Positions 9,988-17,846 of a stretch of DNA of 26,664 bases are shown here, piece after piece. Numbering within the stretch: the stretch's first letter is position 1; every line of letters starts with the position of its first letter. The DNA comes from Rhodoluna sp. GTDB taxonomy: Bacteria; Actinomycetota; Actinomycetes; Actinomycetales; Microbacteriaceae. Position numbers and translations under genes: made by a program. The notes under the pieces are model-generated. The model was not told the DNA's origin, did no database searches, and saw only the letters and a list, made by a program, of their open reading frames with translations. The stretch lies in NCBI GenBank assembly GCA_017984715.1, contig JAGNYY010000002.1, positions 1 through 26,664 of the forward strand. The letters are read 5' to 3'.

Positions 9988-11280
9988 TTACTCGCCTAGA
10001 AGTTCGCGCAGCGCCTCATCCATGGCGTCGCCCTTGACCGTTGCTCCGCTTAGCTTGGCAATCAGAGCGGCTGGGTCGGAGATGTCTGAATCGCGAGGCA
10101 ACATATCTGGGTGATCCCAAACCGAATCGCGCTTTTCAATGCCCACGGCGTTGCCGATTTGTCGCCACATTTCTGAGGCTTCACGAAGACGTCGAGGTCT
10201 TAGTTCGAGACCAACGATGCTGCCAAACGTTTGTTCTGCTGGCCCTCCGGTTGCACGTCGGCGACGAATCGATTCTGAGAGGGCTGCTGATTTAGGAAGC
10301 AGTTTGGTTGCGTCCTCGGTCACTACTTCGACCCAACCCTCGATTAGAGCCAAAACCGTTTCGATGCGATCTAGGACCAGCTGCTGTTCTTCTGAACGCT
10401 CTGCTATGAACGCGCCGGTTTCAAGGGCACGCTTCAACTCATCCGGGTTGGTAGCACTGAAATCTTCGGCAATCTCGTTGATCCTTTGGTTGTCGATCTT
10501 TATGCCGCTTGCATAGTTGGAGATTTGACTCACAATCGAATCACGGAGCCATTTGCTGTGCTTGAACAACCGCGTATGTGCCATCTCGCGGACAGTCAGG
10601 AAGATGAAGGCCTGTTCGGCTTCAACCTCCAAGCCTTCGACAAATGTTGCTAGGTTCTGGGTCACGAAGGCTGCTCGTTGGTCCTGAAAAATAGGCAACC
10701 CAATATCTCCACCCGAAATCACTTCGGCCGAGAGTTTGCCGATCGCCTGGCCGAGTTGCATCGCGAATAGTGCTCCACCTGCTGATCGCATAAGGCCAGT
10801 TGCGTTGCCCAGGATGGCCGAAAGCTCCTCGGGGGCATTGTCTTTGAGATTTTGAGCCAGGGCCTCACTCATTCGGTTAGCGACCGGAGCTGAAAGCGCT
10901 TCGAAAAGTGGCATCGCATCTGCAACCCAGAGTTCACGAGTGAGAAGTTTGGGCTCGTTGTTCACCCCGCCCATGGCCGTTGCTTGATCAAGCCAGAGTG
11001 TTCCGATTGCTGTGGCGTCGCGAATAGCCGTGCGCGATTCTTCAGAAACACCCTGAGCGCTCTCACGAGCAATCGCGCGAGCCTGGTCGGTTGCCAGTTT
11101 CCAGTTGACCGCGCCATTTTCGTTGTCTTGAGAGCCCAAGGCGGCCTGTAATTGCTCCACCATCTTGGCGATGAGCTTTGGGTCATTTGGCAGCCCAGCG
11201 GCGGCAGCGAGCTCAGCAGCGTCGCCGCCTTTGCCGGCCATAAAGTCCTTTAGAAACTTTTCAAAGTCTTCGGGGTTCAT
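9988..11280 (-). CDS. DUF2342 / zincin-like family protein lacking HExxH
   Basis: The 430-residue protein resembles the actinobacterial DUF2342 family, often annotated as a zinc-dependent metallopeptidase or hydrolase and similar to mycobacterial Rv3195. Diagnostic segments are AGLPNDPKLIAKM (near residue 28), GLMRSAGGALFAMQLGQAIG (~162-181), the zincin helix, and LLPKSAALSESIRRRR followed by a Gly-rich FGSIVGLELRPRRLREA region. At the zincin helix the sequence is TVREMAHTRLFKH (REMAH at 231-235), so the first His and the catalytic Glu of HExxH are not in the canonical arrangement. The ATG at 11280 has TAGCGT on its own strand exactly 7 nt upstream and no Shine-Dalgarno. It is divergent from the PDZ/Lon protease gene. 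The molecular function is unknown; the family call is firm, peptidase activity is not. Confidence 0.85.
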   Translation of the reverse strand: MNPEDFEKFLKDFMAGKGGDAAELAAAAGLPNDPKLIAKMVEQLQAALGSQDNENGAVNWKLATDQARAIARESAQGVSEESRTAIRDATAIGTLWLDQATAMGGVNNEPKLLTRELWVADAMPLFEALSAPVANRMSEALAQNLKDNAPEELSAILGNATGLMRSAGGALFAMQLGQAIGKLSAEVISGGDIGLPIFQDQRAAFVTQNLATFVEGLEVEAEQAFIFLTVREMAHTRLFKHSKWLRDSIVSQISNYASGIKIDNQRINEIAEDFSATNPDELKRALETGAFIAERSEEQQLVLDRIETVLALIEGWVEVVTEDATKLLPKSAALSESIRRRRATGGPAEQTFGSIVGLELRPRRLREASEMWRQIGNAVGIEKRDSVWDHPDMLPRDSDISDPAALIAKLSGATVKGDAMDEALRELLGE

Positions 11281-11287
11281 GTCGTCA

Positions 11288-11293
11288 ACGCTA
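11288..11293 (-). promoter_or_regulatory. putative -10 box for the DUF2342 gene
   Basis: On the minus strand this reads TAGCGT, 7 nt before the ATG at 11280. It fits TANNNT with leaderless spacing. It lies in the 135-bp divergent region shared with the PDZ/Lon gene. Confidence 0.45.
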
Positions 11294-11402
11294 GCCCCAG
11301 ATTGCTGAGAACTCGCTGAGATTGAACTGAATATCGAGGCTTGTTCGCCCTAAGCGTTGAGCCAGAGAAAGGCTAACCCGACTTGATGACTGACCCTCCG
11401 CT

Positions 11403-11408
11403 TAGGCT
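11403..11408 (+). promoter_or_regulatory. putative -10 box for the PDZ/Lon gene
   Basis: TAGGCT lies 7 nt before the ATG at 11416, the same geometry as at three other starts here. If it is used, the upstream ATG at 11386 cannot be the start. Confidence 0.4.
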
Positions 11409-11415
11409 TAATGCA

Positions 11416-12480
11416 ATGTCAAATCGATCGCGACTCCGCCGAGCCTCGGGCATGGGTTTTCTGGCCCTGTTCACGGCTTGTCTGTTCGCGCTTGTGTTCT
11501 TGCCAACCCCATACGTGATTGAAAGGCCGGGCCCGGTCTTCGACGTTCTCGGCAAGACCGAGGGTCAAGACGTAATCACGATCCAGGGCGCTTCGTCCTA
11601 TCCAACTACAGGCCGCCTCGACGTCCTCACAGTGAGCGTCGCTGGCAACCGAGAGAACACTCCGAGTTGGCTCGAACTTGGCTTGGCTTGGCTCGACCCT
11701 GCTCAGGCGATTGTTCCGCTCGACGTTATTTACCCACCAAATGTGACCACCAAACAGGCCGAAGCTGAGTCTTCAGCAATGATGGAAGAGTCGCAGCAAG
11801 ACGCGATTGCAGCCGCGCTGACAAAACTAGGCTATGAGGTTCCCTGGCATGTCTATGTGAGTGAAGTGAGCAAAGATAGCCCGTCTTCGGGCAAGTTGGT
11901 GGCGGCAGATTTCATCCTCGACATTAACGGCGTGAGCATCAAAGACATCGACCAGATGCGGGAGCTAATCAATGAGCAAGCTCCTAGTGGTGCGCTCTCA
12001 GTCACAGTGCTTCGGGCCGGCAAAAGTTTGATCCACGAAATCACCGCGACCAAGAACTCGGATGGAAAGTATCGTCTGGGAATCCTTGCCGGCTACAAAT
12101 ACGACTTCCCGGTGAAGATCAAGTTGGAGCTGGGTGATGTTGGAGGCCCAAGTGGAGGAATGATGTTTGCGTTAGGCATCATCGACCGACTGACTCCTGG
12201 CCAACTCACCGGCGGCAAACACATCGCTGGCACCGGCACAATCGACCCGGCCGGCAATGTCGGCCCAATCGGTGGCATTAGACACAAGCTCTTCGGAGCA
12301 GCCGATGCTGGGGCAACCGTTTTCCTGGCTCCCGAATCTAACTGTGACGAGGTAATCGGGCATGTTCCAAGCGGTCTGACTGTTGTAAAAGTGAAGACAC
12401 TCTCCGATGCCAAAACCGCTCTTGAAAAGATTTCCACCGGCACCAACCCGGCGACATTGCCAACCTGTTCAGTGAAATAA
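11416..12480 (+). CDS. membrane-anchored PDZ domain / Lon-like serine protease (YlbL family)
   Basis: The protein has about 354 residues. An N-terminal membrane anchor (SGMGFLALFTACLFALVFLP) is followed by an extracytoplasmic region. A PDZ domain spans about residues 130-220 (DSPSSGKLVAADFILDINGV, then IKDIDQMRELI). The C-terminal Lon-type proteolytic domain has GGPSGGMMFALGI with nucleophile S246 and GGIRHKLFGA with K291. The 45-residue spacing fits the Lon Ser-Lys dyad. There is no ATPase domain, as usual for YlbL. The start is chosen at 11416 because TAGGCT sits 7 nt upstream; ATG 11386 or TTG 11383 would add 10-11 residues. The gene is 12 nt upstream of the UPF0182 gene, an order also seen in mycobacteria (Rv3194c-Rv3193c). 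Its substrate is unknown. Confidence 0.9.
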   Translation: MSNRSRLRRASGMGFLALFTACLFALVFLPTPYVIERPGPVFDVLGKTEGQDVITIQGASSYPTTGRLDVLTVSVAGNRENTPSWLELGLAWLDPAQAIVPLDVIYPPNVTTKQAEAESSAMMEESQQDAIAAALTKLGYEVPWHVYVSEVSKDSPSSGKLVAADFILDINGVSIKDIDQMRELINEQAPSGALSVTVLRAGKSLIHEITATKNSDGKYRLGILAGYKYDFPVKIKLELGDVGGPSGGMMFALGIIDRLTPGQLTGGKHIAGTGTIDPAGNVGPIGGIRHKLFGAADAGATVFLAPESNCDEVIGHVPSGLTVVKVKTLSDAKTALEKISTGTNPATLPTCSVK

Positions 12481-12492
12481 AAGAAGGACACC

Positions 12493-15363
12493 ATGACCAA
12501 CGCTCCAGTTTCAGCTCGTCGCATCTCGCCGTTCCGACTCTCGGTTCTGATCATTGTTTTGATTGGTCTCGGGTTCGCCGGCTACACCAGCGTCTTGACC
12601 GACTTCCTCTGGTTCGATCAGCTTGGTTTCTCGAGTGTTCTGATCACCCAGGTGGTGGCTCAGTCAGTGATGTTTTTGACTGGAGCTTTGGTCTTGGGTG
12701 GTGTGTCGGGCTTGAGCCTCGCGCTGGCCTATCGCAGTCGCCCGATTTACCTCAAGTTTCCTGACCAAAATGACCCGTTCAGCGTCTATCGCCAGCTAAT
12801 CGAACAACTTAGAAAGGTTGTGATGATTGGCGTTCCACTGGTTCTTGGAGTCTTCGGCGGAGTCGCCGCATCAGCCCGCTGGGACACCGCTCTTGCCTGG
12901 CTAAACCGCACCTACACCGGTGAGGTCGACCCGCAGTTCGGTCTTGACATTTCGTTCTATTTCTTTGATTTGCCGTTCCTGACCGCCGTGACCACATACG
13001 CGTCGGCGACCATTCTCATTTCGGGTCTGTTGGCGGCTTTTGTGCACACAATTTTCGGCGGAATTAGATTCAACGGTCGCAAGTCGTCGATCACCAAAGC
13101 TGCTCGAATCCAGGTTGCCATCATGGCGGCGCTCTACCTTGCGGTTCAGGGCGTTAGCCTCTGGCTAGACCAATACAAGACCATGACAAGCTCGTCTGGT
13201 CTTTACACCGGAGCAACCTACGCTGACGTGAACGCGGTAATCCCTGGGTTCCAGATTCTTGCGCTAATTTCTGCAGTTGTTGCCTCGCTGTTTCTGGTCG
13301 CGGCCTTCATTGGCCAGTGGCGCTTGCCGATCATGGCCACCGGTCTCATGGTGGTCAGCTCGCTAATCCTGGGTGGTTTATACCCTTGGGTAATCCAGAC
13401 ATTCCAGGTTGGTCCGAACGAGCGCACGCTCGAGGCAAAATACATCGAACGAAACATTGAGGCAACTCGCAAGGCCTACGGTCTCGATACGGTTGAGAAC
13501 CAGAACTATCAGGCCAAGACCGACACCAAAGCGGGTGCTCTTCGCGCCGACGCTGAAACGACAGCCAACATTCGAATCATCGACCCGACGCTTGTGAGCG
13601 CGTCATTCCGCCAGCTGGAGCAGTTTCAGCAGTACTACAACTTCGAGAACCACCTCGACGTCGACCGTTACTCGCTCAACGGAAAAACTCAAGACACCGT
13701 AATCGCGGTTCGTGAACTAAACCAGGCTGGGCTTGGAACGGCACGTTCTTGGTACAACGACTCCATCGTTTACACGCACGGATACGGTGTGGTTGCCGCA
13801 TTCGGAAACCAGGCCAGCAGCGATGGCCAGCCGGTTTTCCTTCAGTCGGGAATCCCATCCAAGGGTGCCCTTGGTGAGTATGAACCGCGCATCTACTTTG
13901 GTGAAAACTCACCGACCTACTCAATCGTCGGTTCAGATAAGTCGGCGAAGCCACGAGAGTTCGACTACTCGGCAGGAAACTCCGAATCAGACCAGACCTA
14001 CACCACCTTCAGTGGTGATGGAGGTCCAACTCTGAGCAACGTGATCACCCGTCTCGCATACGCAATCAAGTTCCAAAGCGAACAGATTTTGCTTTCTGAT
14101 GCTGTGAATGACAAATCTCAAATTCTCTACAACCGCAATCCGATCGACCGCGTCAAGGCCGTTGCTCCTTACCTAACTTTGGACAGCGACGCCTACCCTG
14201 CGGTTGTCGACGGCAAGGTTCAGTGGATCATTGATGGCTACACAACATCAGCGAACTACCCATACTCGCGTGCTGAAAACTTCAGCCGGTCGATTGCAGA
14301 CACCTCGACCACCAACGCTTTTGGTCGCGGTTCAATCAACTACATTCGCAACTCGGTCAAAGCAACCGTCGATGCCTACAGCGGCGAGGTGAAACTTTAC
14401 GCCTGGGATGTCAAGGATCCGATTTTGAAGACCTGGTCAAAGGTCTACCCTGACACCTTGTTGCCAATCAGCAAGATGTCTGGCGATCTTTTGAGTCACG
14501 TCCGCTACCCAGCCGATCTGTTCAAGATGCAGCGCGCTATTCTAGGCAGCTATCACGTGACCGATTCGGGCTCTTTCTACTCGCAGCAAGATGCCTGGAT
14601 GACGCCAAATGACCCAGTGGGAACCACCTCCACAAGCACCGGTGCGCTCCAGCCTCCTTATTACCTGACCATGCAGGTTCCAGGCACTGATGCACCAGCA
14701 TTCTCGATCTACAGCACCTTCATTCCGCGCTCAACCGGCGAATCAAGCCGAAATGTGTTGCGTGGTTACTTGGTAGCAGACTCGGATGCCGGTTCAGAGG
14801 CTGGCAAGGTTTCTGAGAACTACGGCAAACTCCGTCTTCTCACGCTGCCAAAGGCGCTGAACGTGCCGGGCCCAGGCCTTGTGCAGAATAACTTCAACGC
14901 CGACTCAGAGGTTTCGAGACTGCTCAACATTTTGCGACAGGGTTCAACCACCGTTCTAAACGGAAACCTGCTAACCCTGCCTGTCGGTGGCGGTCTGCTC
15001 TATGTTCAGCCGGTCTATATCAAGTCAACCGGCGAAACCAGTTACCCGTTGCTGAAGAAGGTTCTGGTTGCCTTCGGCGACAAGATCGCGTTCGAAGACA
15101 CTCTCACGGCAGCGTTGGATTCACTGTTTGGCGGAAACTCGGGTGCAGTTGATGGTTCGACTGGTCCGGTCCTCACCCCGACCGAGCCGGGGGATGGCTC
15201 TACTGCAACGCCAAGTGCGGCTCTAAAGGCCGCATTGGCTCAGGCTCGTCAGGCAATGCTGGATAAGGCTCAGGCGATGGCTGCCGGAGACTGGACGGCA
15301 TACGGAAAGGCAGAGAAGGCGCTGAAAATCGCTCTTGATGCAGCATTGGCGGCCGCCAAGTAG
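12493..15363 (+). CDS. UPF0182 family large membrane protein
   Basis: This is a 956-residue protein of the UPF0182 family, found mainly in actinobacteria and of unknown function. About seven hydrophobic segments lie in the first ~305 residues (near 15-40, 52-78, 108-130, 165-195, 207-228, 255-277 and 280-303). A long soluble, probably extracytoplasmic domain runs from about 310 to 880. Family markers include TDFLWFDQLGF at the N-terminus and ERNIEATRKAYGL after the last membrane segment. A Gly/Ser/Thr/Pro-rich spacer (TGPVLTPTEPGDGS) leads to an Ala/Lys-rich, probably helical C-terminus. GAAGGA (12483-12488) precedes the ATG. It is very likely co-transcribed with the PDZ/Lon protease gene. 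Confidence 0.93.
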   Translation: MTNAPVSARRISPFRLSVLIIVLIGLGFAGYTSVLTDFLWFDQLGFSSVLITQVVAQSVMFLTGALVLGGVSGLSLALAYRSRPIYLKFPDQNDPFSVYRQLIEQLRKVVMIGVPLVLGVFGGVAASARWDTALAWLNRTYTGEVDPQFGLDISFYFFDLPFLTAVTTYASATILISGLLAAFVHTIFGGIRFNGRKSSITKAARIQVAIMAALYLAVQGVSLWLDQYKTMTSSSGLYTGATYADVNAVIPGFQILALISAVVASLFLVAAFIGQWRLPIMATGLMVVSSLILGGLYPWVIQTFQVGPNERTLEAKYIERNIEATRKAYGLDTVENQNYQAKTDTKAGALRADAETTANIRIIDPTLVSASFRQLEQFQQYYNFENHLDVDRYSLNGKTQDTVIAVRELNQAGLGTARSWYNDSIVYTHGYGVVAAFGNQASSDGQPVFLQSGIPSKGALGEYEPRIYFGENSPTYSIVGSDKSAKPREFDYSAGNSESDQTYTTFSGDGGPTLSNVITRLAYAIKFQSEQILLSDAVNDKSQILYNRNPIDRVKAVAPYLTLDSDAYPAVVDGKVQWIIDGYTTSANYPYSRAENFSRSIADTSTTNAFGRGSINYIRNSVKATVDAYSGEVKLYAWDVKDPILKTWSKVYPDTLLPISKMSGDLLSHVRYPADLFKMQRAILGSYHVTDSGSFYSQQDAWMTPNDPVGTTSTSTGALQPPYYLTMQVPGTDAPAFSIYSTFIPRSTGESSRNVLRGYLVADSDAGSEAGKVSENYGKLRLLTLPKALNVPGPGLVQNNFNADSEVSRLLNILRQGSTTVLNGNLLTLPVGGGLLYVQPVYIKSTGETSYPLLKKVLVAFGDKIAFEDTLTAALDSLFGGNSGAVDGSTGPVLTPTEPGDGSTATPSAALKAALAQARQAMLDKAQAMAAGDWTAYGKAEKALKIALDAALAAAK

Positions 15364-15388
15364 GTTCGCTTACTGACCGCAAACGTGC

Positions 15389-15394
15389 TACACT
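15389..15394 (+). promoter_or_regulatory. putative -10 box of the initiator tRNA
   Basis: TACACT ends 11 nt before the tRNA 5' base, giving a leader of about 4-5 nt. The -35 region is not clear; TTCGCT at 15365-15370 is the best candidate, with 18-bp spacing. Confidence 0.45.
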
Positions 15395-15405
15395 TGGAAC
15401 TTCGC

Positions 15406-15479
15406 CGCGGGGTGGAGCAGTTCGGTAGCTCGCCGGGCTCATAACCCGGAGGTCGTAGGTTCAAATCCTGCCCCCGCAA
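15406..15479 (+). tRNA. initiator tRNA-fMet (CAT)
   Basis: This 74-nt cloverleaf has anticodon CAT in the loop CTCATAA. It shows both initiator hallmarks. Position 1 is C opposite A72, so the first acceptor pair is mismatched. The anticodon stem carries three consecutive G-C pairs next to the loop (CCGGG/CCCGG). The T arm reads AGGTTCAAATCCT. The discriminator is A and the next bases are CTA, so the CCA end is not encoded and must be added by nucleotidyltransferase. It is followed by a strong terminator. Confidence 0.97.
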
Positions 15480-15508
15480 CTAGAAACAAGCATCGTTCGC
15501 GGTGAAAG

Positions 15509-15541
15509 AAACCCGGTCCATTCATTGGACCGGGTTTTTCT
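15509..15541 (+). terminator. intrinsic terminator after the initiator tRNA
   Basis: A 12-bp GC-rich stem (AAACCCGGTCCA, loop TTCAT, TGGACCGGGTTT) ends in a T-rich tract. The flanking AAAG/CTTT bases could extend the pairing. It separates the UPF0182/tRNA unit from the secreted-protein gene. Confidence 0.92.
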
Positions 15542-15590
15542 TTGTGCATAACCGCAGCGGTATTCGTGTCCTTTTGTAAAGATTTCGGAC

Positions 15591-16535
15591 ATGAAACTTT
15601 CCAACTCGAAACGCGCATTTGCCGTTGCTGTAGCGGCCATCATGATGTCGACCTACCAGCTAACGCCCATGCCAGTATGGGCGTGCACCGCGTCATCAAC
15701 CGGTGGCTTTGCCTACTCTTCCAATACCGGCCCGACCTCGGTGACGGTGTGTGCAAAATCAGTGACCATAACCCGAACGGCAGCGACGCCTGTCAAAACT
15801 CCCGCAGTCAAAGCGCCGATTCCGAAGGCCCCGGTTACTAAAGCGCCGGTGGCTAAGCCGTCACCAAAGCCCACTCCGGCAAAAGTTATCGCGTTACTCA
15901 CACCCATCAAAAAAGGCGTTCCTGCTGCACTCAAGAAACCTGTTCCGAAAATAGTCGCTAAGCCAGTTGCAAAGTCCGCGCCAAAACCCGTTGCTTCGCC
16001 GACGAAGCCCAAGGCTTCTGAAATCGCCGCAGTCAACAAGGGTGCTTCGTCCGCTGCTTCAGCTGCAGGTGAGGTGAGTTTTTCGCCATCGCCAATTTCT
16101 GTTTCGGCGAGCGCAACCAATGCCGCCGTCGGCCAAGCCGTCGAATTCTGGGCTAACTCATCGACGCACTACAGAAGCGGGGTTCTGCTTGGCAAAGCCA
16201 CCGATGTTCGTTTCACGCCGATTGAAACGGTCTGGAACTCCGATCAAGGCCAATCGAGCGTTGGGGCAACGGTCTCTTGGTCCTTCGGCAGCCCCGGGGC
16301 GGTGGAGGTTGCCGCGCGCGTGACCTATTCGGTGTCCTATCAAATTGCCGGCGCTTCGGGGTGGGTTTCGAGCGGCGAGATTGCGGTGTCAGATTCAGTC
16401 GGGCTAGTCGTACTAGAAGGGTCTGAGCCTCCCAGGGAGGGCACTTTGATTTTTGACGACCAGCCATCAAAAATCGTGAGACTCGTCGGCAATAATTGCA
16501 TCTCTAGAAGTGCAGTTTTTGGTTGCAACCCTTAG
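15591..16535 (+). CDS. secreted Lys/Pro/Ala-rich hypothetical protein
   Basis: I do not recognise this 314-residue protein as a named family. A signal peptide is likely: Lys/Arg near the start, hydrophobic AFAVAVAAIMMST, and a possible cleavage after VWA. The Cys at +1 does not fit a good lipobox because of the Trp at -2, so a lipoprotein is unlikely. Residues ~65-155 are low-complexity Lys/Pro/Ala/Val (repeats such as KAPVTKAPVAKP and KKPVPKIVAKPVAK), like a wall-spanning linker. Residues ~165-285 look like a β-sandwich (SPISVSASATNAAVGQAVEF ... VSWSFGSPGAVEVAARV), reminiscent of PKD/Ig-like modules. Two Cys near the mature N-terminus and two in the last 20 residues could form disulfides. 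No LPxTG motif is seen. It stands alone between terminators. Confidence 0.75.
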   Translation: MKLSNSKRAFAVAVAAIMMSTYQLTPMPVWACTASSTGGFAYSSNTGPTSVTVCAKSVTITRTAATPVKTPAVKAPIPKAPVTKAPVAKPSPKPTPAKVIALLTPIKKGVPAALKKPVPKIVAKPVAKSAPKPVASPTKPKASEIAAVNKGASSAASAAGEVSFSPSPISVSASATNAAVGQAVEFWANSSTHYRSGVLLGKATDVRFTPIETVWNSDQGQSSVGATVSWSFGSPGAVEVAARVTYSVSYQIAGASGWVSSGEIAVSDSVGLVVLEGSEPPREGTLIFDDQPSKIVRLVGNNCISRSAVFGCNP

Positions 16536-16540
16536 CGCTC

Positions 16541-16562
16541 AGACAACTTTCAGGTTGTTTTC
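16541..16562 (+). terminator. weak intrinsic terminator after the secreted-protein gene
   Basis: A short hairpin (AGACAAC, loop TTTCAG, GTTGTTT) is followed by a few T residues. The stem is AT-rich with one G-U pair, so the call is tentative. It overlaps the area where the next promoter would lie. Confidence 0.4.
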
Positions 16563-16563
16563 A

Positions 16564-16601
16564 TAGACTAATCAGGCTTCCCTGCGATTCTGAATTCGCA
16601 G
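16564..16601 (+). promoter_or_regulatory. putative htrA promoter -10 with adjacent palindrome
   Basis: TAGACT (16564-16569) fits the -10 consensus and predicts transcription starting near 16576. Just downstream, CTGCGA (16582-16587) and TCGCAG (16596-16601) form a 6-bp inverted repeat with an 8-nt spacer. It could be an operator or a hairpin in the 5' leader. The ribosome binding site at 16610-16615 lies outside it. Confidence 0.35.
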
Positions 16602-16621
16602 CCAAGCTTGAAAGGTAACCA

Positions 16622-17833
16622 GTGTCTGATTACAACCGACAGTTTTTGTTCGAAACCAAACCCGCGCAGGGTTTCACACCGGCCAAAAAGCCAACTCTGC
16701 GTCAGCGCCTGGCGAATCGAATCAATCTACTCACCGGCACAGCGGTTTTGATTGTTGGCGCATCGCTCGGTGCGGCCATCGGAGCAGGTGTTGGCATCGG
16801 TGTTTATAACTACTGGACACGACCGGCCCCGGTCATCGTCAACAACGCTGAAAGCGTCTCTTGGGTCACGGCTGCTGCTGCGAAGGCTTCGCCTTCGGTT
16901 GCCACAATCTCGGTCTCAAGTGCCTCCGGCGGCGGCAACGGTTCCGGAGTCTTTCTGACTGAAGACGGTTACATGCTCACCAACACTCACGTGGTCACCT
17001 TGGATGGCGCTACGTCCTCGGTCAAGATCGAGGTAAAAACTTTTGACGGTCACATCTACCCGGCAACCGTGGTTGGCACTGATCCGACCAATGACCTCGC
17101 GGTGATCAAGGTCTCGGCGCCAATCAAATTCACTCCGGTAGAGTTTGCTGACTCGAGTGCGCTAAACGTTGGCGATGCCACCGTGGCGATTGGTGCGCCG
17201 CTTGGCCTCTCCAACACTGTGACCAAGGGCATTGTTTCGGCTTTGAACCGAACCATCCAGGTTGCCTCGGCCGCCGCTCCAGACAACTCGAGCGGTGGCG
17301 GCCTCCAGTTCTATAGCGGTTCCGGAGACTCAATCAACCTTCGCGTCATTCAAACGGACGCGGCAATCAACCCAGGAAATTCGGGCGGCGCATTGCTAAA
17401 CCAGCAGGGTCTCCTGATTGGCATCAACGTCGCGATCGCAAATGCGGGTGGAACCGCCGGCAGCATTGGAGTCGGCTTCGCCATTCCTTCAAATGTTGCT
17501 AAGCGCATTGCCGAAGAAATTATGGCTACTGGTTCCGCGAGCCACGGCCTACTCGGTGCAATGGTTAGTGATTCGGCAAACTCGGATGCTGCGGCGAGCT
17601 TCAGCGTTGGCGCAAAGGTAGTCAAGTTGACCTCTGGCGGAGCCGCCGAAAAGGCAGGCGTTCTTGAGGGTGATATTGTGACCAAGTTCAACGGCGTTGC
17701 AATCACCTCGGCGAGCGAGCTCACCGCCGCCGTCCGTCAAGAGAAAGCCGGGGCCAAGGCCACGCTTGAGCTCATCCGTGCTGGCAAGACCTTGACCTTG
17801 TCTGTAGTCTTGGGTGACGCTGGAAACCAGTAA
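16622..17833 (+). CDS. HtrA/DegP-like membrane-anchored serine protease with PDZ domain
   Basis: The 403-residue protein starts with a short cytoplasmic segment, then one membrane anchor (~36-64), a chymotrypsin-fold protease and a C-terminal PDZ domain (~305-400). The triad is visible as H123 (TNTHVVT), D158 (TNDLAVIKV) and S254 (NPGNSGGALL), and the oxyanion-loop context looks intact. This is typical of actinobacterial PepD/HtrA envelope quality-control proteases. The GTG start at 16622 is supported by GAAAGG (16610-16615). The DUF3039 gene follows 13 nt after the stop. Stress control is plausible for the family, but no sigma-factor box was recognised with confidence. Confidence 0.93.
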   Translation: MSDYNRQFLFETKPAQGFTPAKKPTLRQRLANRINLLTGTAVLIVGASLGAAIGAGVGIGVYNYWTRPAPVIVNNAESVSWVTAAAAKASPSVATISVSSASGGGNGSGVFLTEDGYMLTNTHVVTLDGATSSVKIEVKTFDGHIYPATVVGTDPTNDLAVIKVSAPIKFTPVEFADSSALNVGDATVAIGAPLGLSNTVTKGIVSALNRTIQVASAAAPDNSSGGGLQFYSGSGDSINLRVIQTDAAINPGNSGGALLNQQGLLIGINVAIANAGGTAGSIGVGFAIPSNVAKRIAEEIMATGSASHGLLGAMVSDSANSDAAASFSVGAKVVKLTSGGAAEKAGVLEGDIVTKFNGVAITSASELTAAVRQEKAGAKATLELIRAGKTLTLSVVLGDAGNQ

Positions 17834-17846
17834 CAAGGAGATTTTC

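Noticed and set aside
12093..12554. A 153-codon minus-strand open frame over the PDZ/Lon gene end
   Set aside because: It lies opposite the conserved Lon catalytic domain and has no ribosome site or family motif.
15406..15541. An attachment site or integrated element at the initiator tRNA
   Set aside because: No integrase gene and no repeat of the tRNA 3' end was seen nearby; the inverted repeat after it is an ordinary terminator.
15780..16010. A DNA tandem repeat in the secreted-protein gene
   Set aside because: The protein is compositionally repetitive (Lys/Pro/Ala), but the nucleotide units vary in length and sequence, so it is low-complexity coding rather than a repeat array.
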